Below are positions 1 to 7,298 of a stretch of 20,416 nucleotides of DNA, piece after piece (position 1 is the stretch's first letter; every line of letters starts with the position of its first letter). The notes under the pieces are model-generated. The model ran no database searches. It saw only the letters and a list, made by a program, of their open reading frames with translations, and was not told the origin of the DNA. A program made the position numbers and the translations under genes. The stretch comes from Dethiosulfatibacter sp. (GTDB lineage Bacteria > Bacillota_A > Clostridia > Tissierellales > Dethiosulfatibacteraceae), in NCBI GenBank assembly GCA_019084435.1, contig JAHRFV010000316.1:1-20416 (forward strand). Reading direction: 5' to 3'.

Positions 1-122
1 ATAAAAGAAATTCCTTTGACATCCGCATTGATCATTCTATTGACGGCGTTATTCCCACCACCACCTACTCCAATTACTTTTATTTTTGCTAATCCCACAG
101 GGTCAACATCAAATTCGAACAT
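1..122 (-). CDS. ftsZ: Cell division GTPase FtsZ, N-terminal fragment (runs off the window)
   Basis: FtsZ is the tubulin-like GTPase that forms the cytoplasmic Z ring and recruits the division machinery. Only the first 40 codons are present. The translation begins [20 protein letters not shown] and continues with [11 protein letters not shown], the first nucleotide-binding loop of the family (residues about 18-31). The ATG at 122-120 is preceded by a strong Shine-Dalgarno GGGGAGG (129-135) six bases upstream. It is the last gene of the dcw cluster seen here and lies directly after sbp, with no ftsA between them. A candidate promoter sits in the 52-base gap. The identification is secure; the rest of the gene is outside the window. 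Confidence 0.97.
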   Translation of the reverse strand, partial: MFEFDVDPVGLAKIKVIGVGGGGNNAVNRMINADVKGISF

Positions 123-150
123 ATTATACCTCCCCTTTTTGTTATATATA

Positions 151-174
151 AGTATAGCATACAACCATTGATTT
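151..174 (-). promoter_or_regulatory. Candidate ftsZ promoter (extended -10)
   Basis: The 52-base gap between sbp and ftsZ reads, on the minus strand, TGCTATACT, an extended -10 element with the hexamer at 151-156. The region 16-18 bases upstream is only AGTTAAAA, so the -35 match is poor. Transcription would start near 144 and give a short leader of about 22 bases carrying the ftsZ Shine-Dalgarno site. A dedicated ftsZ promoter is common in dcw clusters, but this one is inferred from sequence alone. Confidence 0.45.
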
Positions 175-513
175 TTAACTTATTTTATCATATTTAATTA
201 ACTTTTTGACAATGAGATTGAAATCATTAAAGATTTTTAGTCCGAAAGATAAAACGATAGCCAGATATAGTGATATGCCTAGCTCTTCACCTATAAAAGC
301 CAAAAGACAAGCGAAGAGTATTTCGGAGATAATTAGGATTCCTTCCTTGTAGATATTAAAATCCATGTTCTCATTTTTAATAATCCTTAGTAAACTCTGT
401 AAAAGAATCAAAATAATCAAAGTCACATAGATTGTAAAAGTGGCACTATATGAGAAAGATAATGCCAATCCAAGTAATAAACCCATTGCCAAACCAATTA
501 TAGCGAATATCAT
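175..513 (-). CDS. sbp: Small basic protein Sbp (DUF1290 family membrane protein)
   Basis: This is a 112-residue integral membrane protein with about three hydrophobic segments (roughly residues 3-22, 25-43 and 60-92) and a basic, lysine-rich C-terminus. Size, hydropathy pattern and position just upstream of ftsZ match the DUF1290 'small basic protein' found in Gram-positive dcw clusters, where Bacillus subtilis has ylxW-ylxX-sbp-ftsA-ftsZ. Its biochemical role is not established. The ATG at 513-511 has the upstream site AGGAAGGTG with six bases of spacing. The gene lies 39 bases after the second DUF881 gene. It stands directly before ftsZ, where many relatives have ftsA. Confidence 0.85.
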   Translation of the reverse strand: MIFAIIGLAMGLLLGLALSFSYSATFTIYVTLIILILLQSLLRIIKNENMDFNIYKEGILIISEILFACLLAFIGEELGISLYLAIVLSFGLKIFNDFNLIVKKLIKYDKIS

Positions 514-552
514 TCAATACACCTTCCTTTATTTGTTTAATTCAGTCGATCA

Positions 553-1218
553 TCAATACTTTGGAATCAGAATAAAATCACTTTTCATGGTTTCAATTTC
601 TAATCCATAAACATTCTTTAAATTATAAGCATAAGTATTGGGAGCATTGATTGCTGCGGACAACAAGTCTTTGTTGCCTATCGCCTTAATGATAAATGGC
701 GCACCAACGCTTTCCCCATTAATTTTAATCAGAGGACCTACACAAACTATTTCAGTTTTTGCAAGAATTCTCTTTCCATTGATGGATATCGCTTCTGCTC
801 CGGAGTCAATCAAATCGTTGATGATCATGACCACATCAACATCATGCACCAAGTCGTAGTTTATATTTCTCTGTGTATTGGACTCATTGTCTGCTAATTT
901 AATCAGCACACCTTCACCCCTGACATTGGTGTAGCCTGCAATGGCTTTTACTCTTTCAATCTCTTCCTCAAGATAACCTGCGATATATTCACTGTTATAC
1001 TCAGATAACTGATATTTATTCAGGTCTCTACTGGTCATCACGATTAATGATTTAAGCCCTTCTATCTCGTTGTTGATAGCATTGAGCTCATTAGAAAAAA
1101 TCGCTACCGAATTGACATTGATAAAAGCATAGCTTTTTGAATCATTCATGATCTGTAGTCCAGCAAGAAACCCTATAATAACGGCTAAGGCCGTAATCCA
1201 AACTCTGTTTTTTGTCAT
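553..1218 (-). CDS. DUF881 family protein (YlxW/YlxX-like), downstream copy
   Basis: This 221-residue protein has one N-terminal membrane segment (about residues 7-24) followed by a predicted extracytoplasmic part. A helical, coiled-coil-prone stretch (about 40-90) leads into the conserved DUF881 domain. The signatures VRGEGVLIKLAD, GAEAISINGKR and IKAIGN occur at matching places in the upstream neighbour, so the two are tandem paralogues. The family is found beside ftsQ/divIB in Gram-positive dcw clusters and its function is unknown; a role at the septum is inferred from context only. The ATG at 1218-1216 has only a weak Shine-Dalgarno (GGTG, five bases upstream). The gap to the upstream copy is 58 bases, one of the longer ones in this cluster. 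Confidence 0.85.
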   Translation of the reverse strand: MTKNRVWITALAVIIGFLAGLQIMNDSKSYAFINVNSVAIFSNELNAINNEIEGLKSLIVMTSRDLNKYQLSEYNSEYIAGYLEEEIERVKAIAGYTNVRGEGVLIKLADNESNTQRNINYDLVHDVDVVMIINDLIDSGAEAISINGKRILAKTEIVCVGPLIKINGESVGAPFIIKAIGNKDLLSAAINAPNTYAYNLKNVYGLEIETMKSDFILIPKY

Positions 1219-1276
1219 TCTAACACCACACTTCTTTCTGATTGGTTATCAACAGGGTCATCATAATGGAGGATGA

Positions 1277-1981
1277 CTAGTAAGGCTGTGCATATCTAAA
1301 TTCAAAAACCTTAATTTGTCTTTGTATCTCTATTTCATTAAGAACACTAACTTCCACCTGATAGTTGAGATTCTTCATCTCCCAGACAGCTCCACCTTTA
1401 AAATTCAATACTGATTCCAAAGTTTGGGTATTTCCAATCGCTTTAATCTCTATTGGGGGTAGTACTGAGACACCATTGATGTTCAGATAAGTGCCGACAG
1501 GTACTATTTCAGTATAATTTGTATGTCTTTGTCCGTTTATTGAGATGGCTTCAGCCCCTGCAGCATTCAGATTGCTGATAACCAGTAGTATGTACTCGTA
1601 ATTGTACACCAGGTTATTGGAGAATTCCGTAAACTGATTCTCTGTAGGTGGATTATCCAGCATCACAATCACTCCAGGTCCTTTCACATCTGTAAAGCCT
1701 GCCATCATTCTAAACTTATTCAATTCATCCCTTAGTGATTTGATATATATGCTCTCTTCAGCAGCACTGTTCTCATATTCAGACAGTCTGGCCTCAAGCT
1801 CATCAAGATCCTTTATCAGCTGGTCTTTTTCTTCGTTTGCATTCTTTATTTCGCTTGTCAGTTGATTTATCTTCTGAGAGAAGACAATCCCTCCTGCAGT
1901 ATCTCTGACTAACTGAAATTGCAAAGCAAGTACCAGTCCTAAAACAATGCTGATTATCATTATAAATATTCTATTCTTCAA
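1277..1981 (-). CDS. DUF881 family protein (YlxW/YlxX-like), upstream copy; TTG start
   Basis: The protein has one N-terminal membrane helix, a strongly coiled-coil segment rich in E, K, L and Q (about residues 35-75) and a C-terminal DUF881 domain with VKGPGVIVMLDNP, GAEAISINGQR and IKAIGN. It is paralogous to the next gene downstream. An in-frame ATG exists at 2002, but it has no Shine-Dalgarno. The TTG at 1981-1979 has GGAGG (1988-1992) at an ideal six-base spacing, and translation from it begins MKNRIFIM, which aligns with MTKNRVWI at the start of the paralogue. I therefore use the TTG. With this start it overlaps the end of ftsQ by 11 bases, implying translational coupling. Function is unknown; location suggests a division-associated membrane protein. 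Confidence 0.85.
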   Translation of the reverse strand: MKNRIFIMIISIVLGLVLALQFQLVRDTAGGIVFSQKINQLTSEIKNANEEKDQLIKDLDELEARLSEYENSAAEESIYIKSLRDELNKFRMMAGFTDVKGPGVIVMLDNPPTENQFTEFSNNLVYNYEYILLVISNLNAAGAEAISINGQRHTNYTEIVPVGTYLNINGVSVLPPIEIKAIGNTQTLESVLNFKGGAVWEMKNLNYQVEVSVLNEIEIQRQIKVFEFRYAQPY

Positions 1982-2750
1982 GCTTGACCTCCATATCGTC
2001 AAAATCTATGTAAACTGGATTCTCACCTTTGGTGAAGTCTATTAAACCCAATACATCCTGATTATTTTTTATTCTATCATTTATTATCTCTTTGGTAAAT
2101 AATATTTGATATTTCATATTTGAACTATAATCCAGTTTAATTAATGTACCATAGGTAGTGGTAGAATATACGTTATCTTCACGTATGTCAATATAATCTA
2201 CATAATCAAATCCATTTATTTTGACATAATATAACAATTCTATCAGTGTTAAGACATCAATACCGCTATCATTGATAGATGCCAATTCTCCCAACCTTAA
2301 TGTCAGTTCACCATCCAGCTTGATCATTGGTAGATTGCTCTCACCAATTTCCACAGTCTTTAAGGGAATGCCTTCAAAATCTAGAATATAAGCCTGATTG
2401 TTTCCTGAGATAAATACAGCTTCTTTTCTTTCTAAAACATATACTTCTATAATGTTTGGAAGCTTTCTTTTTATTTCAGCACTTTTAATTAAAATGCCTT
2501 TTGTTATTCTGTTTTCTGAAGCCTTTTTATCAATCCGTAAAAGATTTTCTCCTAGCGTCAATCCTGATAATTCGACAATTTCAGTCTCAGTCATTTGTTG
2601 GTTTCCAGAGACTTTGATTTCTTTGAGATTAAATACCTCAGAATAAATAATTATATAGGCTGAACTCATTATAGCTAGAATAAACAACAAGATGTTAAAT
2701 ACTATTCTTCTTCGCCTTTTTTTCTTTTGATTTCTTTGTTTTCTATCCAT
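1971..2750 (-). CDS. ftsQ: Cell division protein FtsQ/DivIB with POTRA domain
   Basis: This 259-residue bitopic membrane protein belongs to the septal FtsQ/DivIB-FtsL-FtsB/DivIC subcomplex that regulates septal peptidoglycan synthesis. It has a short, very basic cytoplasmic tail (residues 1-15, many K and R), one transmembrane helix (about 17-36) and a POTRA domain beginning near residue 40 (FNLKEIKVSGN, then TETEIVELSGL and GENLLRID), followed by the FtsQ beta domain. Length is normal for DivIB. The ATG at 2750 overlaps the end of murG by eight bases; the nearest Shine-Dalgarno (AGGGA) is rather distant, so coupling to murG translation is likely. B. subtilis has murB between murG and divIB; here there is none. 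Confidence 0.93.
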   Translation of the reverse strand: MDRKQRNQKKKRRRRIVFNILLFILAIMSSAYIIIYSEVFNLKEIKVSGNQQMTETEIVELSGLTLGENLLRIDKKASENRITKGILIKSAEIKRKLPNIIEVYVLERKEAVFISGNNQAYILDFEGIPLKTVEIGESNLPMIKLDGELTLRLGELASINDSGIDVLTLIELLYYVKINGFDYVDYIDIREDNVYSTTTYGTLIKLDYSSNMKYQILFTKEIINDRIKNNQDVLGLIDFTKGENPVYIDFDDMEVKLEE

Positions 2751-3858
2751 TTGATATCAAATCCCTGATTTCGAGTTGAATCTTACTTTCGGATTCCAGG
2801 TTTGCCATTTCAAAACTATTGCGTTTCATTGTAGCATATAAATCTTTATTATTTATTAATCTTTGAATAAGGTTCGACAGCTTGTCCCCTGAAATCTCTT
2901 TCTCTGTCAGAACAAAAGCCCCCCCATTCTTTTCTATGCTTCTTGCATTTTTCTCCTGATGATTTTCAGCTGTATAAGCCTTTGGTACCAATATGGCAGG
3001 TAGACCCAATGCTGTAATTTCAGAAACGGTAATAGCTCCTGCGCTTCCTATCACCAAGTCACATGCATTCAATGCTTTTGGGGCATCCATCATATAATCC
3101 ACAACTGTTGTATTTTCGGGTAAGGTATCAATATTTTTCCCCTTCAAATCCGTATTAAATCTATCGTAAAGCCGCTTACCCGTCACGTGAAGAAGCCTAA
3201 TATGACTGGTTTCTTTTATATTGATAATCAAATCTATAATTGCATTATTGAGGCTTAACTGACCCCCACTACCGCCAAACGAGTAGATGAAGAAAACATC
3301 TTCTCCAATACCAAATTCTGCCCGGCATTGATTTCGTGAATAGTTGAAAATCTCTTTCTTCAAGGGATTACCGACTAGTACTGTTCTTTTAGCTTTTTTA
3401 AAGAAAACTTCTGATTCCAAAAAACTGATCATAACCACATCAGCAATTCTGGAGAGCATCTTATTTGTAATTCCCGGATAAGCATTCTGTTCGTGTATCA
3501 TCGTTTTCTTTCCACATATTTTTCCTGCGAGTACTACTGGTCCCGAGACGAAACCTCCTGTTCCTATGACTAAATCAGGCTTTTCTTTCTTCATAATACA
3601 TGATGCCTGAAACAAACCAATTACATTATTATATATAGTGGCTATATTTGAAATTGATAACAGCTTTCTGTTAATAAACCCTGTCTTCACACTCAAAAAC
3701 TTCAATCCAGACTTGGGTATTATCTCACTCTCCATGCTTTTTTCAGAGCCTATATATATGATTTCAACTGCTTCATACATGTTCTTCAGAATATCTGCTA
3801 TGGCAAGAGCAGGTGAAATATGTCCTCCTGTACCGCCACCGGTTATTACTACTTTCAT
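2743..3858 (-). CDS. murG: MurG, UDP-GlcNAc:undecaprenyl-PP-MurNAc-pentapeptide GlcNAc transferase
   Basis: MurG transfers GlcNAc from UDP-GlcNAc to lipid I, making lipid II at the cytoplasmic face of the membrane. The 371-residue protein is full length for a GT28 family enzyme. The N-terminal acceptor domain has the glycine loop GGGTGGH (7-13), GGFVSGP (101-107) and HEQNAYPG (122-129). The C-terminal UDP-GlcNAc domain has GGSGG (195-199), GSAGAITVSEI (271-281) and ENHQEKNA (299-305). In E. coli and Bacillus the motif at 271 reads RSGA or RAGA (from memory); here the Arg is replaced by Ser, which deserves an alignment check. The ATG at 3858 has GAGG five bases upstream. Ten bases separate it from ftsW and eight bases overlap ftsQ. 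Confidence 0.97.
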   Translation of the reverse strand: MKVVITGGGTGGHISPALAIADILKNMYEAVEIIYIGSEKSMESEIIPKSGLKFLSVKTGFINRKLLSISNIATIYNNVIGLFQASCIMKKEKPDLVIGTGGFVSGPVVLAGKICGKKTMIHEQNAYPGITNKMLSRIADVVMISFLESEVFFKKAKRTVLVGNPLKKEIFNYSRNQCRAEFGIGEDVFFIYSFGGSGGQLSLNNAIIDLIINIKETSHIRLLHVTGKRLYDRFNTDLKGKNIDTLPENTTVVDYMMDAPKALNACDLVIGSAGAITVSEITALGLPAILVPKAYTAENHQEKNARSIEKNGGAFVLTEKEISGDKLSNLIQRLINNKDLYATMKRNSFEMANLESESKIQLEIRDLISNG

Positions 3859-3868
3859 TGTTACCTCT

Positions 3869-4969
3869 TTATAATGAATTTTTAGATATATTCAATAAGA
3901 CACCAACAGCTCCCATGAAAATCAACAGTGAGGTGCCGCCAGCGCTGATAAATGGCAATACGATACCGGTTGGCGGCATCGATGATGTAACTACTGCTAT
4001 ATGAACCAAGGTCTGAATCGCAATAAGTGAAGTTATTCCAATGGCTAAAAATGCTCCAAACTGGTCCTTTGCGTTTATAGCTATTCTGAGTCCTCTCCAT
4101 ATAACGACAATGTAGAATGCAATCACTATAAATGCACCAATAAACCCAAGTTCTTCGCCAATGATGGAAAAAATAAAGTCATTGTATGCCAATGGTATGT
4201 AAAAAAATTTCTGCCTACTCTGTCCCAGTCCCATTCCAAATAAACCGCCTGTTCCTAAAGCATAGATTGACTGAACCACTTGCCAGCCATAAGAGCTCTT
4301 GTATTTAAATGGATCCAGAAAGCTTATGATTCTAAGTGTTCTATAGGGTTCATTGATAATCAGATAGGCTATACCGGCTATTCCTCCTGCTATCGTTATG
4401 AATATATGAAACAAATTGGCACCAGCACACAGAAACATGACCCCTAGCGTCATCGCCATAACAAAACTGGTGCTTAAGTCATTCTGGATGAATATAATAC
4501 CAGAAAAGAATAGAATCAATAGAAAAACTGGAATGTAGCCACCTATAAAAGTTTTAATCCTATGGTTATGCTTATCGAGAAAATATGCCATAAACATAAC
4601 TGCAGTCACCTTTATTATATCAGAAGGCTGAATATTCAATCCTCCAATGCTAATCCACCGTTGCGCACCATAGGCTTCAGTGCCATATGCCGTAAACAGA
4701 GACAGTGTAGCCGCAATAGTAATGAGGAAAATCAGTTTATTAAGAGCTCTATATATTCTATAATTGACAAAAGATGCTAAAACCATTGCTACAATTCCAG
4801 CAACACCTGCCGTAACCTGCTTTCTAAAAAAAAAGAATCCGTCTCCCTTGAAATTATAATAGCCTTCTGGATAACTTGCACTGTAAACCATAATGAAACC
4901 GAACAAAACCAAAATAAGCGTGGATAAAAATAAAATCCAATCTATAGAGTTTTTATTCTCCATCTCCAT
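3869..4969 (-). CDS. ftsW: SEDS peptidoglycan glycosyltransferase FtsW/SpoVE
   Basis: This polytopic membrane protein of the SEDS family polymerises lipid II into glycan strands, working with the class B PBP encoded upstream in the operon. About ten hydrophobic helices are visible. Family motifs are the loop YGAQRWI (near residue 100), QNDLSTS (where QPDLGTS-like is usual), YNDFIFSIIGEELGF (the Asp near 265 is the expected catalytic residue) and VVTSSMPPTGIVLPFISAGG (near 328-346). The usual Asn before this last motif is His, and the usual ISYGG reads ISAGG. A GTG at 4972, an ATG at 4969 and an ATG at 4963 are all possible starts. The ATG at 4969 has AAGGA eight bases upstream and is preferred. 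It overlaps the 3' end of murD by 17 bases. FtsW and SpoVE cannot be separated by sequence reading alone. Confidence 0.94.
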   Translation of the reverse strand: MEMENKNSIDWILFLSTLILVLFGFIMVYSASYPEGYYNFKGDGFFFFRKQVTAGVAGIVAMVLASFVNYRIYRALNKLIFLITIAATLSLFTAYGTEAYGAQRWISIGGLNIQPSDIIKVTAVMFMAYFLDKHNHRIKTFIGGYIPVFLLILFFSGIIFIQNDLSTSFVMAMTLGVMFLCAGANLFHIFITIAGGIAGIAYLIINEPYRTLRIISFLDPFKYKSSYGWQVVQSIYALGTGGLFGMGLGQSRQKFFYIPLAYNDFIFSIIGEELGFIGAFIVIAFYIVVIWRGLRIAINAKDQFGAFLAIGITSLIAIQTLVHIAVVTSSMPPTGIVLPFISAGGTSLLIFMGAVGVLLNISKNSL

Positions 4970-6311
4970 CACTCATTTCCTTAATTATCGACTTGAATTC
5001 ATCGCCACGTTCCATATAATTGTTATACATATCCCAACTGGCGCATGCAGGCGACAATAAGACAACATCACCAACCTTTGCCTGTTTAACACAATTAGAT
5101 ACTGCTTCTTTTAGATTATCGACTGCATAATAATTATGAAAATCATTTAATTCCAATGATTCAATAATTCTATCTCTTGTTTGACCCATAACACTGATGC
5201 TTCTGACTTTTGAGTGTAAATGTTTCATTAATCCAGTGAAGTCTTCACCCTTTTCGTACCCGCCAAGAATCAGATTAATTGGTTGTGAAAAGCTTTGTAT
5301 AGCTTTAATAGTTGCGTCGGTATTTGTTCCTTTCGAATCATTATAGAACTTGATGTCTCCAATTTCCTGCACAAATTCGAGTCTATGCTCCACGCCTTTA
5401 AAAGTCCGCAAGGTCTCAATGATCAAGCTTTTGTCCACACCTGTTAGATAAGCTGCCAAAGCAGCCGCTAAGGCATTCTCAAGATTGTGGTTTCCTGGCA
5501 TTAATACGGTTGCTGTATCACAGAGATATTCGGGTTCACTGACATTGATGTATATCTTATCATCTTCGATGTATATTCCTTTAATACATTTAGATCCTAT
5601 TGAAAAATAATAAACATCACTTTTAAACGAACTCTCTTTTTCACGGAGTATTCTGTCATCGTAATTGACGATGCATCTGTCCTGTTTAGTTTGATTCTTG
5701 AATATATTAAGCTTTGAATTAATATAGTTATCCAGAGTTCCATGCCATTCGATATGATCAGGTGTAATGTTGGTGACAACTGCAATATTGACCCTGAAAT
5801 CAATTATGCTCTCCAGTTGAAAAGAGCTTAATTCAATAGCGGCTATAGCATTGTTGTCCGCATTGTAATAATCCCACATAATTCCTGAGCCAATGTTACC
5901 TGTAACAATGCTTTTCTTATTATGGTTCTTCAGCATCTGTCCCAAAAGGGTGGTGGTGGTGGTTTTTCCGTTTGTGCCGGTTATGCCTATAGAAAAAATA
6001 TCATTTCTTATGCCATAGGCATATTCCACGTCTGTTATAATTTTTATACCATTCACTCCAGCTTTCTTCAACAGCAAATCATCCGGTTTGATTCCAGGGC
6101 TCTTAATAATAGTATGAAAACCATCAAATACAATATGATCATAGTCAACAGTTTTTATATCAACCAATCCATTTACACTTGCTATCTTTCTAAATTTCTC
6201 AGTATTCATCTGGTCCACAACACAAAAATCAATGCCTTGAGCTGTAAGTGTCTTGGCAGCAGAAATACCTGATATTCCAAATCCGTAAATTAATATTTTT
6301 TTCCCAGACAT
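4953..6311 (-). CDS. murD: MurD, UDP-MurNAc-L-Ala:D-Glu ligase
   Basis: MurD adds D-glutamate to UDP-MurNAc-L-alanine in the cytoplasm with ATP hydrolysis. The 452-residue protein has the three Mur ligase domains. The N-terminal Rossmann-like UDP-binding domain starts KILIYGFGISG. The central ATPase domain carries GITGTNGKTTTT (109-120), LSSFQLE (161-167) and TNITPDHIEWH (180-190). The C-terminal domain has HRLEFV (309-314), the MurD-typical YNDSKGTN (323-330) and LSPACASWDMYNN (419-431). The ATG at 6311 has GGGAG five bases upstream. It lies nine bases after mraY and overlaps ftsW, so it is part of the same polycistronic message. Confidence 0.98.
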   Translation of the reverse strand: MSGKKILIYGFGISGISAAKTLTAQGIDFCVVDQMNTEKFRKIASVNGLVDIKTVDYDHIVFDGFHTIIKSPGIKPDDLLLKKAGVNGIKIITDVEYAYGIRNDIFSIGITGTNGKTTTTTLLGQMLKNHNKKSIVTGNIGSGIMWDYYNADNNAIAAIELSSFQLESIIDFRVNIAVVTNITPDHIEWHGTLDNYINSKLNIFKNQTKQDRCIVNYDDRILREKESSFKSDVYYFSIGSKCIKGIYIEDDKIYINVSEPEYLCDTATVLMPGNHNLENALAAALAAYLTGVDKSLIIETLRTFKGVEHRLEFVQEIGDIKFYNDSKGTNTDATIKAIQSFSQPINLILGGYEKGEDFTGLMKHLHSKVRSISVMGQTRDRIIESLELNDFHNYYAVDNLKEAVSNCVKQAKVGDVVLLSPACASWDMYNNYMERGDEFKSIIKEMSDGDGE

Positions 6312-6320
6312 ATTATCTCC

Positions 6321-7295
6321 CTAAATAATAACCAATATAATTGCTAAAAATCCAAAAGCTAATGATGCTTTTAAAAACCCCTTTACCACCTGTGTTTCCT
6401 TCAATCCCTTTTGTTCATAGTGATGATGTAATGGACTCATAAGGAAAATTCTCTTTCCTGTTCTTTTGTAATATCCAACCTGCATTACCACAGAAATAGT
6501 CTCAGCGAAGTACACAAGCCCAACGACCGGAAATATTATTAGTGTACCGGTTAAGATGCTTAAAGAAGCAACTGCTCCTCCAATAGCTAAGGACCCAACA
6601 TCTCCCATAAAGATTTTAGCCGGAAACCAATTATAGCAAAGAAAAGCACCCAGTGCACCAACCAAAGCACCAATCAACAAAAAATAGATTTGATCAATAA
6701 CGATAATATCCTTCAAAACCACTAAAATCAAAAAATAGCAGGAAAGATATATTATAGTTACCCCTGAAGCCAACCCATCTAATCCATCTGTCAGATTGAC
6801 ACTGTTGACTATTCCCACAACAACCACAAATGCAAATGGTAGATAAAACCATCCAAGCTTTAAAATCTGATTGATTAAAGGTATGTAAATGCCATCCCTC
6901 AAATCACCAAATAGATATTGGAAACCAACCAACAACAAAGCAAAAATAAATTGCCCTATCAACTTCTGGTATGCTCTTAGTCCGAGATTTCTTTTTTTCA
7001 CAACCTTGATGTAATCATCAATGAATCCAACCGCTCCAAATCCAATGGTTACAAACAGGAAAACAACACCATTAACATTTTTTTCGACAAAAAGTAAATA
7101 GCTTAAAACAAGACCCATTACGATGGCCACGCCTCCCATAGTAGGCGTGCCGGATTTTGATTTGTGTGTTTGAGGGCCCTCTTCCCTAACTATCTGGCCA
7201 AATTTAAGTTTTCTCAGATGCGGTATTATACTAGGTGTTATAAAATACACCAGAGCAAAGGAGACCAGCATTGACAGAATTAATCTTATAGTCAT
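6321..7295 (-). CDS. mraY: MraY, phospho-MurNAc-pentapeptide translocase
   Basis: MraY moves phospho-MurNAc-pentapeptide from UDP to undecaprenyl phosphate, giving lipid I, the first membrane step of wall synthesis. The 324-residue protein has about ten transmembrane segments. Diagnostic motifs are the double aspartate FIDDYIK (D93, D94), NSVNLTDGLDGLASG (164-178), FMGDVGSLAIGG (229-240, with D232) and SPLHHHYE (287-294, His cluster near 290). Length is standard. The ATG at 7295 is preceded by GGAG six bases upstream, which lies in the tail of murE; only three bases separate the two genes. murF would normally stand between murE and mraY in the canonical order, but there is no room for it here. 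Confidence 0.98.
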   Translation of the reverse strand: MTIRLILSMLVSFALVYFITPSIIPHLRKLKFGQIVREEGPQTHKSKSGTPTMGGVAIVMGLVLSYLLFVEKNVNGVVFLFVTIGFGAVGFIDDYIKVVKKRNLGLRAYQKLIGQFIFALLLVGFQYLFGDLRDGIYIPLINQILKLGWFYLPFAFVVVVGIVNSVNLTDGLDGLASGVTIIYLSCYFLILVVLKDIIVIDQIYFLLIGALVGALGAFLCYNWFPAKIFMGDVGSLAIGGAVASLSILTGTLIIFPVVGLVYFAETISVVMQVGYYKRTGKRIFLMSPLHHHYEQKGLKETQVVKGFLKASLAFGFLAIILVII

Positions 7296-7298
7296 TTT

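Noticed and set aside
1257..1277. Inverted repeat GTCATC/GATGAC between the two DUF881 genes
   Set aside because: The six-base-pair stem has a nine-base loop and is not followed by a T run, so it is not a convincing terminator; repeats this short are expected by chance.
553..2002. Possibility that the two DUF881 genes are one gene split by a frameshift
   Set aside because: Each has its own membrane helix, coiled coil and complete C-terminal domain, so they are two full paralogues.
5922..6272. A 116-codon open frame on the plus strand, opposite murD
   Set aside because: It is a shadow of the murD reading frame, including the complement of the P-loop as a GGGGG run; the translation has no recognisable domain.
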